From assembly GCA_034667525.1 (NCBI GenBank), contig JAXDJO010000021.1, positions 1-34,781 of the forward strand: a DNA stretch of 34,781 nucleotides, read 5' to 3'. Shown one piece after another: positions 1 through 7,751 of this stretch (its first letter is position 1; each line of letters begins with the position of its first letter). Made by a program: the position numbers and the translations under genes. The notes below the pieces were generated by a model, which worked only from the letters and a program-made list of their open reading frames with translations, was not told the DNA's origin and made no database searches. Source of the stretch: DATAPE01 sp034667525 (GTDB taxonomy: Bacteria; Actinomycetota; CADDZG01; WHSQ01).

Positions 1-11
1 AAAACGGCACG

Positions 12-43
12 TGACCTGCAGAAATACAAGAAAGCGCAGGTCA
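12..43. repeat. Inverted repeat beside the broken tRNA-Arg
   Basis: A perfect 8-bp inverted repeat (TGACCTGC at 12-19, GCAGGTCA at 36-43) encloses a 16-nt A/T-rich loop. It lies where the 3' half of the adjacent tRNA-Arg should be. No T-run follows on either strand, so it is not an obvious intrinsic terminator. It could be a recombinase- or transposon-end arm, but only one copy is visible. Confidence 0.45.
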
Positions 44-60
44 GCGATATTGCCCCTGGA

Positions 61-103
61 CGGATTAGAAGTCCGATGCTCTATCCAACTGAGCTACGGG
101 CGC
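61..103 (-). tRNA. Partial tRNA-Arg(TCT), 3' half missing
   Basis: Read on the minus strand from 103, the sequence gives an acceptor 5' strand GCGCCCG, TA, a D-arm (GCTC...GAGC), and an anticodon arm with loop CTTCTAA (anticodon TCT at 67-69, arginine). The anticodon stem pairs for four of five positions. After about position 61 tRNA similarity stops: there is no GTTCGA T-loop and no CGGGCGC to pair with the acceptor strand, although 60 further bases are available. The gene is therefore interrupted, recombined, or joined to foreign sequence at the window edge. As it stands it cannot make a normal tRNA. Confidence 0.65.
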
Positions 104-260
104 AGAAGAGCATTGTCGCAGGGATGATGATCGGGTCCCACCTCTCTGTTCCATGAGTTTGCCGTAACCCGCCGGAGGTGACTCTCGCACACGTCGTTGT
201 GAGCTATAGCCCACCGACCTGACCTGCCCAAAATCGTCCCCCGTGACTCATGACCAACTG

Positions 261-818
261 TTACAGGACGCTTCCACAAACTTTCGTCGCGGGTCGCGGG
301 CTCCTCCAGTAGTGCCGAGACGTCTCAGTGACGCCGGTCACTGGGTGCCCCCGCCAAGTCGTAAGCAGACGGTTGAAGAACGACCTGTACCGTTGAAGAG
401 CCTGACGTAGATCCTCGGTCGAAACGTCATCGCCTCTAGCCCACTGGCTCTCTAGCCGAGAACGCTCCTGTGCGAAGTTCTCCGCGAGCTTTTTCATGAC
501 TTCGGCCACGAGCGCGTCTGCAGACTCCACGGCCCGCTGTGGCTCATCCACAAACGCGACCTGGACCCCCGTCCATTGCGAACGGAAGTCCTCCGCTTCC
601 GCGGATTCCAACAAGTCCATCTGATCTTCGGCGCTGTTGGGGACCTCATCTTGCGCACCCGAGCCAGTCTGCGTCCCGGAGGCTTGCTCGGAGGGGGGCT
701 GAGAGACGGTGTCCCCGCCGCCCGTTTCCTGCTGCTGTTGAGGTGGGGCCTCCGCGGTAGCGCCGGCGATATCGGCCGTGGAACTTCTGGTGTTCTGACT
801 TTCCGATGTGGCTGTCAC
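261..818 (-). CDS. Conserved actinobacterial hypothetical protein
   Basis: Protein of 185 aa with a GTG start at 818. The start is supported by AGGAGG five bases upstream (within 823-830). Residues 1-75 are low-complexity (Q, G, S, E rich) and probably disordered. Residues about 78-150 form a charged, helical segment including the motif FVDEPQRAVESADALVAEVM and a later DVSTEDLRQALQRYRSFF. I recognise this segment from many uncharacterised actinobacterial proteins of similar layout, but no function is known to me. There is no signal peptide or membrane segment, so it is probably cytoplasmic. The last ~35 residues after the conserved block (from TTWRGHP) look unlike the usual end of this family and may be lineage-specific or the result of a late frame change. 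It stands alone between the tRNA-Arg remnant and an M20 peptidase on the same strand. Confidence 0.7.
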   Translation of the reverse strand: MTATSESQNTRSSTADIAGATAEAPPQQQQETGGGDTVSQPPSEQASGTQTGSGAQDEVPNSAEDQMDLLESAEAEDFRSQWTGVQVAFVDEPQRAVESADALVAEVMKKLAENFAQERSRLESQWARGDDVSTEDLRQALQRYRSFFNRLLTTWRGHPVTGVTETSRHYWRSPRPATKVCGSVL

Positions 819-1024
819 GTACGCCTCCTAATGGCCTCGTGCTCCGCCGGTCCTGCCTATCCCGGAGCCGTTGCCGTTCAGTACCCACAGGCAGCCGCTA
901 GGAAACGAGCTCCTTGTGGACGCATGTGCCAATCGATGCTTCTGACGAAGAGGTTGAAGCCTTGGTGGGAAAGCAGGCGCGTTAGCGGGTCTGCCCTTAC
1001 CGCTTGACTGGGCCTCACCGGCCT

Positions 1025-2377
1025 CTAAGTGTCGAGCTCTCCGAACACTCTCAACCAGCCCACGGTGTACTCGATGACGTTCAGAAAGTCGTCGATCCTG
1101 CAGTTCTCATTCGGCGCATGGATGTCGGAGTCGGGCCTCGACACTCCACCGGGGGATACCGCCGGAATGCCCAACGTGTTGGCGATGTGATACATCGGCC
1201 CGGTCCCGATCATCATCGGTGCCACGGCCCTTCCAGCGAACACACCTTCCGTGGCGTCGATCGCAGCTTGGCCGATCGTTGAGTCGGCGCGAGACCGGAC
1301 CGGATGCTCCATCGAATGCGTCCCCACCTCGATGTCGCCGAACCCGCGTTTTGCGAGGTGCTCTCGTAATTTGACGACGATGTCCTCGGGGTCTTGATCG
1401 GGAACCAATCTCATGTCGACCTTGGCCATGGCCTCCTTAGGGAGAACAGTCTTCGACCGGCCGGGGACGGTGAAACCTGCAACGATCCCTGCGATGTTGC
1501 ATGTGGGCTCGAAGAAGAATCGACGCCTGAATCCGAGATCCGAGACGCCTCCGACAAACTCGGAGATGCCCAACCGGTCTCTCTCTTTGTCTTCTTCAAA
1601 GGGGAGATGTTGCAATTGCTTCTCATCATCGGCGTCCGGGGGGCGCACATCGTCGTAGAAGCCGTCGATGAGGACGGTTCCGTCGGGGTCGCGCAGACTC
1701 GATAGCGCTTCGATGAGATGCCACACAGGACTCGGCGCCACAACCGCGAGAGATGAGTGTTGATCCTGAGTCAAGCCTCGATATGTCAACTCGACATAAG
1801 CAAGGCCCTTGGCGCCGAACACGATCTCGGCCCGGCCCACATGATCGACGCCGGCCCCCTCCCAGATGCATCCATCGGCGGCGAGCTCATCACCGTAGCG
1901 ATCGACGATCTCCGAAAAAGAGCGTGACCCCGTCTCCTCTTCTCCTTCAACCAGGAATTTCACCTGCACCGGCGGCTCGCCGTAAAGCTCTCGGTAAACC
2001 TGCAAGCCGGCGAGGCGAGCGACGAGATCGCCCTTGTTGTCGGCCACACCCCTTGCGTACATCTTCCCGTCCCGCACCTCGGGGGTGAAGGGACTCGATT
2101 GCCATAGGTCGATCGGATCTACTGGTTGCACGTCGTAATGGTCATAGATCAACACGGTGCGGGGGCCAGCCCCCCACCGCGCCAGCAGCATCTCGGGGGC
2201 GTCTCCATAGGTCAGGCGCTGGGTCTTAGCTCCCAGATCATCGAACTTGCTCTCGACCCAGGCGGCCATGCCGACCAGTCCATTCCGATCCGAAGCCATC
2301 GATGGGATCGAACAGGCCTCGCGGAGCCACCCGACATAGCGCTCTGCGTTGCTTTGCACGAGTTCACGAACCGACAA
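1025..2377 (-). CDS. M20-family metallopeptidase (dipeptidase-like)
   Basis: Protein of about 450 aa of the M20 (ArgE/DapE/CPG2) family of di-zinc exopeptidases, which usually cleave dipeptides or N-acyl amino acids in the cytoplasm. Visible metal and catalytic motifs are HYDVQP (about residues 80-85), ARGVADNKGD (bridging Asp near 113), EGEEETGS (catalytic Glu pair near 146) and a C-terminal DIHAPNE with the last His ligand. I place the start at TTG 2377, because GGGAGG at 2383-2388 sits five bases upstream. Longer reading is open to 2431 but has no such site. The start lies 14 nt inside the end of the upstream kinase gene, so the two are probably translationally coupled. Substrate cannot be told from sequence; it resembles the general M20 dipeptidases more than DapE or ArgE. 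Confidence 0.88.
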   Translation of the reverse strand: MSVRELVQSNAERYVGWLREACSIPSMASDRNGLVGMAAWVESKFDDLGAKTQRLTYGDAPEMLLARWGAGPRTVLIYDHYDVQPVDPIDLWQSSPFTPEVRDGKMYARGVADNKGDLVARLAGLQVYRELYGEPPVQVKFLVEGEEETGSRSFSEIVDRYGDELAADGCIWEGAGVDHVGRAEIVFGAKGLAYVELTYRGLTQDQHSSLAVVAPSPVWHLIEALSSLRDPDGTVLIDGFYDDVRPPDADDEKQLQHLPFEEDKERDRLGISEFVGGVSDLGFRRRFFFEPTCNIAGIVAGFTVPGRSKTVLPKEAMAKVDMRLVPDQDPEDIVVKLREHLAKRGFGDIEVGTHSMEHPVRSRADSTIGQAAIDATEGVFAGRAVAPMMIGTGPMYHIANTLGIPAVSPGGVSRPDSDIHAPNENCRIDDFLNVIEYTVGWLRVFGELDT

Positions 2378-3526
2378 TGACACCTCCCAAGAGTCGGCAT
2401 GACGAATGGATACAGGTACCCGACGGATCAACTGGGCTTTCTGAGGTTGTCGTCACACCCCTCTGCGCCATCCTAGATGCGGCTCGGAGGGCGCCGATTC
2501 CTTCTCTATTCCCCTTGAGCCCGCGGTAGCCAGCTTTGTCTCGATCACTCATCCCGCGTCGGTTGTCACAGACGTTTTCAGAAGGAGGGTCGCACCGAAT
2601 CGCTCTCAATAGGCTGTCGAGCAGTCCGCGGGTGTGCGGTTCGTCGAGAACCTCCGCGATCCACGCGGCGGAGTCACTTCTGCCCGGCGAGCGAAGTTTG
2701 GGTTTCAGCCAATCTGCGGCAGCAATCTCGGTGACGTGCCCGAGTTGTGCGATGAGCATCGAGAAGTTTCCGCGCCGATCTAGCGCCCCGGGGCCGCCCG
2801 CGTCCGTGTAGGCGTCGATCAGGTCCCAGGCACGGCTCGGATCGCTTCGGGCGAACTCGAAGAGGACGCACGCGAGCTCCTGGTTCGGATCAGCCGCTCC
2901 GCTGTCCTCCCAGTCGATGATGCATATCCCGCCGTTGGCCGTTCCCAAGACGTTGTCGGCCCACAGATCGCGGTGACACATCTGCAGCATCTCGGGTGGC
3001 TCGATCCAGGACTCCAAGGCAACGAGTTCGTCACGCAGACCGGCCAGCCTGCCGGTGAAGGGTGCACGCTCTTTCCGAAGCTGTTCGATCAGCTCATCCC
3101 ATCGATCGGCCCCGACCCGTTCGTGATGCCAGGGGTCGAACTGGCCGACGCTCCTGACTGCTACCCGGTGGATGGCGGCTACTGCTGCTCCTACAAGTGC
3201 GGGGTCGAGGTCCGTGGCCGGGGCACGAAGATCGACCCACTCGAACACCGAGACCGGCCTTCCCTCGACCTTAGCGAAAAGACGTCCGTCAATGGTGCGA
3301 CGCACCTCCGGCGTGGGTACGCCGGCGGCATGGGCCGCCTCCTGGAATTCGATCGCCAGTTGCAACTCGTCTTCGCTGGTGGCTCGAAGGGCACTTTCAC
3401 CGCCCAATTGCCGTCATCAGTCTCCAGCCGCCAGACAACGCCCTGCTTGCCTCGCGCGACGGGCTCGTTCGACAGCTTTGCGGTATGACCAAGAGCGAAG
3501 CGTCGGGCGAGATCTTTGCCATCCAT
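2364..3526 (-). pseudogene. APH-family kinase interrupted by a frameshift
   Basis: An aminoglycoside-phosphotransferase/choline-kinase-fold small-molecule kinase split over two frames. The N-lobe starts at ATG 3526 (weak GGAG upstream) and carries a Gly-rich loop near RGKQGVVW and the ATP lysine in WAVKVPF (codons ending near 3386). The reading frame then leaves the family. The continuation (TSEDELQLAIEFQEAA...) is in another frame, which runs to the stop at 2364. That part contains the catalytic HRDLWADN (2975-2952) and the metal-binding IDWED (from about 2915). One base missing, or two extra, near 3375-3392 explains the break. Both halves keep all key residues, so the lesion is recent or a sequence error. 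The last ~65 residues after the kinase fold are not recognisable. Possible substrates (aminoglycoside, homoserine, choline) cannot be distinguished. Confidence 0.8.
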
Positions 3527-3609
3527 GACGCCACTCCAGCACGCGAGCGCGCCGCAGGACAAGGAAGACGAACCCTTCCAACGACCCCTATCAAGCACAG
3601 TCCCTGGCA

Positions 3610-3615
3610 TAGCCT
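3610..3615 (+). promoter_or_regulatory. -10 hexamer, leaderless ycaQ-type gene
   Basis: TAGCCT, followed by exactly 6 nt and then the GTG start at 3622. There is no Shine-Dalgarno sequence. The spacing places the transcription start on the start codon. No convincing -35 box is seen. Confidence 0.45.
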
Positions 3616-3621
3616 CGAAAC

Positions 3622-4734
3622 GTGACCGTTCACCAACTTTCCCGTACCGAGGCTCGCCGGATCGCCGTGCGCGCACAGCTCTTGGAGAGCCGGCGGCCCA
3701 CCGAGTTGCTTGATGTCGTGCGCCACCTCACTGTGCTTCAGCTCGACCCCACCACGGCTATCGCGCCGAATGCCGATCTGGTGGCGTGGAGTCGCCTGAG
3801 ATCCTCGTACTCGCCAGATCGGTTGACCGCGGCACTTGCGGACCGGACTCTGATCGAGCTGCTGGCGCTGATCCGGCCCGCCGAAGACCTGGCGCTCTTT
3901 CGCGCCGAGATGGCCGAGTGGCCCGGGCGCGGCGAACTGCGCGACTGGCAGGAGTTCCGCCGCGATTGGGTCAAGGTGAACGACGCCTGCCGCCTGGACA
4001 TCCTCGACCGGCTGCGCTCCTCGGGACCCCTGACCTCGCGCGAGCTTCCCGACACGTGTGAGTTGCCCTGGGCGTCGACGGGTTGGACCAACAATCAGAA
4101 CGTCATAAAGCTCCTCGACTTCATGGTGCAGCGCGGCGAAGTCGCGACCGCTGGGCGCAAGGGTCGAGAGCGACTGTGGGACCTGGCGACGCGCGTCTAT
4201 CCCGATGACCCGATCGTCCCTGCAGAAGAGGCGGTGCGTATCCGCAATGAGCGCCGGCTGCGCGCCCTGGGTATCGCCCGCGCCAAAGCCCCCGAATCCC
4301 CCGTGGAGCCGTGGGACGTGGGGGAGGCCGGCGAGCCGGCCATCGTTGAGGGTGTCAAGGGCACGTGGCAAGTTGACCCTTCCCAGTTGGGTCGGCCGTT
4401 CTCGGGGCGGGCCGCGCTGTTGTCTCCGTTCGACCGGCTGATATATGACCGCAGGCGCACGATCGAGCTCTTCGGGTTCGAGTACCAGCTCGAGATGTAC
4501 AAGCCCGCTGCTAAGCGCCGCTGGGGGTATTTCGCGCTGCCGATCCTGTACGGCGACCGGCTAGTGGGCAAGCTCGACGCCACCGCCGATCGCAAGGCCG
4601 GGATTCTCCGGGTCAACGCCATCCACCCGGACGTGACTTTCACGAAGACCATGACCGCTGCGGTGCGTCGCGAGATCAAAGATCTGGCTCACTGGCTCGA
4701 ACTGGATCTCACCATGCCCGTCCCCGCCGATTGA
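3622..4734 (+). CDS. YcaQ/AlkX-type DNA glycosylase (HTH_42)
   Basis: Protein of 370 aa of the winged-helix YcaQ/AlkX family (DUF1006, HTH_42). Characterised members are DNA glycosylases that unhook interstrand crosslinks and remove N7-alkylguanine. The family's catalytic QxD motif is visible as Q40-L41-D42 (VLQLDPTTAI), followed by the conserved AIAPNADLVAWSRL. The C-terminal part has the expected LLSPFDRLIYDRRR and FEYQLEMYKPAAKRRWGYF segments. The QxD form fits the E. coli YcaQ type rather than the QxQ form of Streptomyces AlkZ. The length matches the family. The GTG start at 3622 is chosen because it begins the conserved N-terminus and lies 6 nt after a -10-like hexamer. It diverges from the frameshifted kinase gene and is followed by an unrelated VOC gene. 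Function is inferred from family membership. Confidence 0.88.
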   Translation: MTVHQLSRTEARRIAVRAQLLESRRPTELLDVVRHLTVLQLDPTTAIAPNADLVAWSRLRSSYSPDRLTAALADRTLIELLALIRPAEDLALFRAEMAEWPGRGELRDWQEFRRDWVKVNDACRLDILDRLRSSGPLTSRELPDTCELPWASTGWTNNQNVIKLLDFMVQRGEVATAGRKGRERLWDLATRVYPDDPIVPAEEAVRIRNERRLRALGIARAKAPESPVEPWDVGEAGEPAIVEGVKGTWQVDPSQLGRPFSGRAALLSPFDRLIYDRRRTIELFGFEYQLEMYKPAAKRRWGYFALPILYGDRLVGKLDATADRKAGILRVNAIHPDVTFTKTMTAAVRREIKDLAHWLELDLTMPVPAD

Positions 4735-4832
4735 CTGCCCGATCGTGTTCTGACCCTCACCGATGACTCTGGGATGCTCCTCCGGTCTGCCACCTGTGAC
4801 ATGCTCCGGCCGGGAGCTCGGAAGGAGAGAAC

Positions 4833-5216
4833 GTGGGACAGCCCGTTGTGCACTTCGAGATCATTGGCAAGGCCCCGGACGGGCTTCGCAGCTACTACGG
4901 AGATCTGTTTGGATGGCGATTCGATAGGACCCCACCGGTTGCAGAAGCGGTGTCTGAGGCGGGGAACTACGGGTTCGTGGAAAACGCGGCGGGCGATGGG
5001 GCCGGGATCCCGGGCGGCGTAGGAGGAGGCGAGGGCTACGCCAGCCATGCGATCTTCTACGTTGGCGTTCCCGATGTCGAGGCCGCGCTGCGGAAGGCCG
5101 AGAGACTGGGGGGGACGCGCCTGATGGGCCCGGAGCGGGCCCCCGGGACGAATCTTCTGGTGGGCCACTTCACGGACCCTGAAGGCAACTTGATAGGTGT
5201 CGCCGGGACGGCGTAG
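4833..5216 (+). CDS. VOC-family (glyoxalase/bleomycin-resistance fold) protein
   Basis: Protein of 127 aa, a single vicinal-oxygen-chelate module with two beta-alpha-beta-beta-beta halves. The first half begins VVHFEIIGKAPDGLRSYYGDLFGW and the second ends GHFTDPEGNLIGV. Candidate metal ligands are His7 and the Glu of DPEGN. Members of this superfamily include lyases, dioxygenases and drug-binding proteins. This short actinobacterial type is usually annotated only as VOC protein, and no substrate can be assigned. The GTG start at 4833 is supported by AAGGAGA at 4822-4828. It contrasts with the neighbouring gene, which appears leaderless. It is followed on the opposite strand by tRNA-Gly. Confidence 0.88.
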   Translation: MGQPVVHFEIIGKAPDGLRSYYGDLFGWRFDRTPPVAEAVSEAGNYGFVENAAGDGAGIPGGVGGGEGYASHAIFYVGVPDVEAALRKAERLGGTRLMGPERAPGTNLLVGHFTDPEGNLIGVAGTA

Positions 5217-5249
5217 CCCCCGACACATGCCGGCCGGCCTGAGACAGGG

Positions 5250-5320
5250 AGCGGGTGAAGGGAATCGAACCCTCATAGCCAGCTTGGAAGGCTGGTGCTC
5301 TGCCATTGAGCTACACCCGC
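5250..5320 (-). tRNA. tRNA-Gly(TCC)
   Basis: A full cloverleaf of 71 nt on the minus strand: acceptor GCGGGTG/CACCCGC, D-arm GCTC/GAGC, anticodon stem CCAGC/GCTGG with loop CTTCCAA (anticodon TCC), T-loop TTCGATT and discriminator T. CCA is not encoded. It lies 145 nt downstream of tRNA-Pro on the same strand and may be co-transcribed with it. A hairpin repeat lies between the two tRNAs. Confidence 0.96.
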
Positions 5321-5410
5321 AGAACCTCAACCTTATTTGGTCGCGTTCGCCAAGCGTCGGCCCGCGGTCTAAAGGGGGTGGGAGCCAGACGACTCTCATC
5401 TATATGGTCG

Positions 5411-5465
5411 TCCACCGCTTTTGGGGTCGGCGAGCCACGCCGTGCGTGGCGGAGCTCGCAAAAAA
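5411..5465 (-). repeat. Gene-end hairpin repeat, copy 1
   Basis: Read on the minus strand it begins T6-GCGAGCTCCGCCACG directly after the encoded CCA of tRNA-Pro. A hairpin follows (GCCACGC, loop ACG, GCGTGGC), then CCGACCCC and an A-run. It matches copy 2 at 13385-13442 over about 45-55 bases. The two hairpins have the same stem but different loops. It sits between tRNA-Pro and tRNA-Gly. The T-run precedes the stem, so it is not a standard intrinsic terminator. Confidence 0.85.
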
Positions 5466-5543
5466 TGGTCGGGGCGGCCGGATTCGAACCGGCGACCTCG
5501 GCGTCCCAAACGCCGCGCGCTAACCAAGCTGCGCTACGCCCCG
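5466..5543 (-). tRNA. tRNA-Pro(TGG), CCA encoded
   Basis: Minus-strand cloverleaf: acceptor CGGGGCG/CGCCCCG, anticodon stem GGCGT/ACGCC with loop TTTGGGA (anticodon TGG), T-arm CCGG-TTCGAAT-CCGG and discriminator A. The 3' CCA is genomically encoded (5466-5468), unlike tRNA-Gly and tRNA-Ala here. A possible promoter is TACCAT (5558-5553) with TTAGCC about 18 nt further upstream. The gene-end repeat begins at the next base after CCA. Confidence 0.96.
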
Positions 5544-5648
5544 TGGTCAGTGATGGTACCGGCGGACGTTCGGGGCGGCTAAGCCGCGCGCGCATCGTCC
5601 CGGTCGGGGTTGGGAGGCGCCGGACACAGGCAGACACTCCCCGCTGAC

Positions 5649-5654
5649 TACTAT
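5649..5654 (+). promoter_or_regulatory. -10 hexamer upstream of tig
   Basis: TACTAT, then 7 nt, then ATG 5662. It is embedded in CTACTATGGCC, an 11-mer found identically before mreC (14592-14602). There is no Shine-Dalgarno sequence before any candidate tig start, so a leaderless mRNA beginning near 5661 is likely. The -35 region is not convincing. Confidence 0.5.
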
Positions 5655-5661
5655 GGCCGGC

Positions 5662-6981
5662 ATGCCAGCGGCAACGATGGAAACCTCCGCCGAGCGGCTC
5701 GACAAGGATCGCGTCAAGATGCGGGTCGAGGTGCCTGAAACGGCGCTCGTTCCCGCCATCGACGCGGTTTACCGGCGTTGGGCCAAAGAGATAAAGGTCC
5801 CCGGCTTCCGGAAGGGCAAGGTGCCGCGCCCCCTTATCGACGCGCGAGTGGGGCCGGGGGCTGTCCGGGAGGAAGCCCTGCGGGATGCTCTGCCCGAGTT
5901 CTACCGGGAGGCGCTGCGGGCGGAAGAGCTCGAGGCGATTGCTCCCCCCGATATAGAGGTAGTGGAATTCGAGGAAGGATCGCCCCTCGTGTTCGAGGTG
6001 ACGGTCGACGTCCGCCCCGACATCGAGCTGCCTGATCTCACTGCTATCAAGGTAGAGGCGCCGTCGCCCGAGGTCACCGATGAGGACATAGACGAACAGC
6101 TCGAACGATTGCGAGACCGCTTCGCCGAGCTCGAGACCGTCGGCCGGGACGCCCGCCGGGGTGACTTCGTGCTGATAGATCTCAAGGGCTACCGCCACGA
6201 CGAGGCGATCGAAGGCGCCAGCGCATCGGACCTCCTCTATGAGATCGGCTCCCGCACCGGGCCCCCCAAGCTCGACGAGGAGCTCGAGGGCTCCCGGCCA
6301 GGCGCCATCTTGAAGTTCTCCGACGTGCTGCCCCAGGGCGAGCTCGCCGGCCAGGACATCTCTTTCACGGTTCTGGTCAAGGAGGTAAAGACCAAGAAGC
6401 TCGCGCCTCTTGACGACGAATTCGCGAAAACCGCAGGCGAGTTCGACTCGCTGGATGAGCTGAAAGAGGATCTGCGGGCCCGCCTCGGCGACGTTAAAGC
6501 CCAGCTTGTCCAAGAAGAGCTCCGGCGGCGGGTACTTACGGCCTTCGTCGAGGCATCGCCGTTGGAACCGCCCGAGAAGCTCGTCGAAGCCGAGTTCAAA
6601 CACCGCCTCGAGCACATCGAGGCGGATCTCGCAGAGGCGGGGCTCACTCTGGATCAATATGCCGAGACCGGGGGCGAGACCGAATTGGAGATGCGGAGGG
6701 ACATCCGCATCGATGCCACCGCCTCGGTCAAGGCCGAGCTTCTCCTGGAGGAGCTGGCCCGCACGGAGAAGCTCCAGCTCGAGGACGAGGACGTGGGCCG
6801 GGAGATAGCGATGTTGGCCGCTAGGGCGGAACAGGACCCAAAAGAGGTGGCCCAGCAGCTGGTTAGGTCCGATCAGCTGGGAGCTCTCGTGGCCGACGTG
6901 CTCCGCCGCAAGGCCCTCGACTATGTCGTGAAACACGTCGATGTCGAGGGAAACCTCCCGATGAGCAATAGTGGAAGCTAG
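5662..6981 (+). CDS. tig: Trigger factor, ribosome-bound chaperone
   Basis: Protein of about 439 aa. It binds at the ribosomal exit tunnel, shields nascent chains, and has a prolyl-isomerase domain. The N-terminal ribosome-binding domain carries the signature GFRKGKVP (residues about 48-55). The FKBP-like PPIase domain follows around 155-240 (GDFVLIDLKGY...SFTVLVKEVKTKKLAPLDDEFAK). The rest is the helical C-terminal chaperone domain, ending at residue ~430. Possible starts are ATG 5653, 5662 and 5677. I prefer 5662 because of the upstream TACTAT at leaderless spacing; 5677 gives the usual family N-terminus (METSAERLDKDRVK). It is followed after 57 bp by clpP and then clpX, the conserved tig-clpP-clpX order that joins folding and proteolysis. 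Confidence 0.96.
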   Translation: MPAATMETSAERLDKDRVKMRVEVPETALVPAIDAVYRRWAKEIKVPGFRKGKVPRPLIDARVGPGAVREEALRDALPEFYREALRAEELEAIAPPDIEVVEFEEGSPLVFEVTVDVRPDIELPDLTAIKVEAPSPEVTDEDIDEQLERLRDRFAELETVGRDARRGDFVLIDLKGYRHDEAIEGASASDLLYEIGSRTGPPKLDEELEGSRPGAILKFSDVLPQGELAGQDISFTVLVKEVKTKKLAPLDDEFAKTAGEFDSLDELKEDLRARLGDVKAQLVQEELRRRVLTAFVEASPLEPPEKLVEAEFKHRLEHIEADLAEAGLTLDQYAETGGETELEMRRDIRIDATASVKAELLLEELARTEKLQLEDEDVGREIAMLAARAEQDPKEVAQQLVRSDQLGALVADVLRRKALDYVVKHVDVEGNLPMSNSGS

Positions 6982-7038
6982 TTTGCGACTCCGAGACCAC
7001 GAAACAGGGACCTTCGCCGGTCCAGTAGGGGGCAATTG

Positions 7039-7743
7039 ATGAACGTGCAAGACCAGTACCAGAACTATCTCGTTCCCATGGTCGTCGAACAGACGAGCCG
7101 AGGCGAGCGAGCCTTCGACATCTATTCGCGCCTTCTCAAGGAGCGCATCGTGATGCTCGGTACTCCCGTTGACGACCAGGTCGCGAACCTCATCGTCGCC
7201 CAGTTGCTGCACCTGGAGTCTGAGGATCCCGACAAGGACATCAACCTGTACATCAACTCACCCGGAGGCATGGTCTACGCGGGCATGGCGATCTACGACA
7301 CGATGCAGTACATCAAGCCCGATGTGTCAACGATCTGTGTGGGCATGGCGATGTCGATGGGCGCCATCCTTCTCTGTGGTGGCGCGGCCAAGAAACGCTT
7401 CTCGCTTCCCAACTCGAAGGTCATGATCCATCAAGGCTCGGCGGGTTTCCAAGGGACACCGACGGACATCGAGATCCACGCCAAAGAGGTGTTGTCGCTG
7501 CGTAAGCGGATGGCGGAGATTATCGCCTTCCACAGCGGCAAGCCCTATCAACAGGTCGAGAAGGACATCGATCGTGACCGTTTCATGACCTCGGAGGAGG
7601 CAAAGGCCTACGGTATTATCGATGAGGTGATCGAAAGCCGAACGGCGGCGGAGAAGCAGGGGGGCGCACTGCTACAGGGCGAACCTGGCCGTCTCCTGAA
7701 CGAAGAAGCCGAGCCATCTTTGGCACAACAGTCTGAGACGTAG
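7039..7743 (+). CDS. clpP: ClpP protease subunit
   Basis: Protein of 234 aa, the serine peptidase that forms the tetradecameric chamber of the Clp protease. The triad is visible: Ser106 in GMAMSMGA, His131 in MIHQGSAG, Asp180 in DIDRDRFM. The conserved N-terminus (ERAFDIYSRLLKERIVMLG) and NSPGG oxyanion region are intact. ATG 7039 is chosen over TTG 7036 because TAGGGGG at 7026-7032 is 6 nt upstream. The C-terminus runs about 30 residues past the usual end and is rich in E, Q and G. Only one clpP is present here, whereas many actinobacteria have a tandem clpP1-clpP2. clpX follows after 8 nt, so the peptidase and its unfoldase are very likely co-transcribed. Confidence 0.97.
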   Translation: MNVQDQYQNYLVPMVVEQTSRGERAFDIYSRLLKERIVMLGTPVDDQVANLIVAQLLHLESEDPDKDINLYINSPGGMVYAGMAIYDTMQYIKPDVSTICVGMAMSMGAILLCGGAAKKRFSLPNSKVMIHQGSAGFQGTPTDIEIHAKEVLSLRKRMAEIIAFHSGKPYQQVEKDIDRDRFMTSEEAKAYGIIDEVIESRTAAEKQGGALLQGEPGRLLNEEAEPSLAQQSET

Positions 7744-7751
7744 GGGGGAAG

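Noticed and set aside
7008..7023. Small hairpin GGACC-TTCGCC-GGTCC before clpP
   Set aside because: A 5-bp stem is expected by chance in GC-rich DNA, and it has no T-run. Too weak to annotate.
5311..7212. A 633-codon open frame on the minus strand across tig and tRNA-Pro
   Set aside because: It is antisense to a clear trigger factor, runs through a tRNA gene and the hairpin repeat, and has no recognisable domain. It is a by-product of GC-rich codon use.
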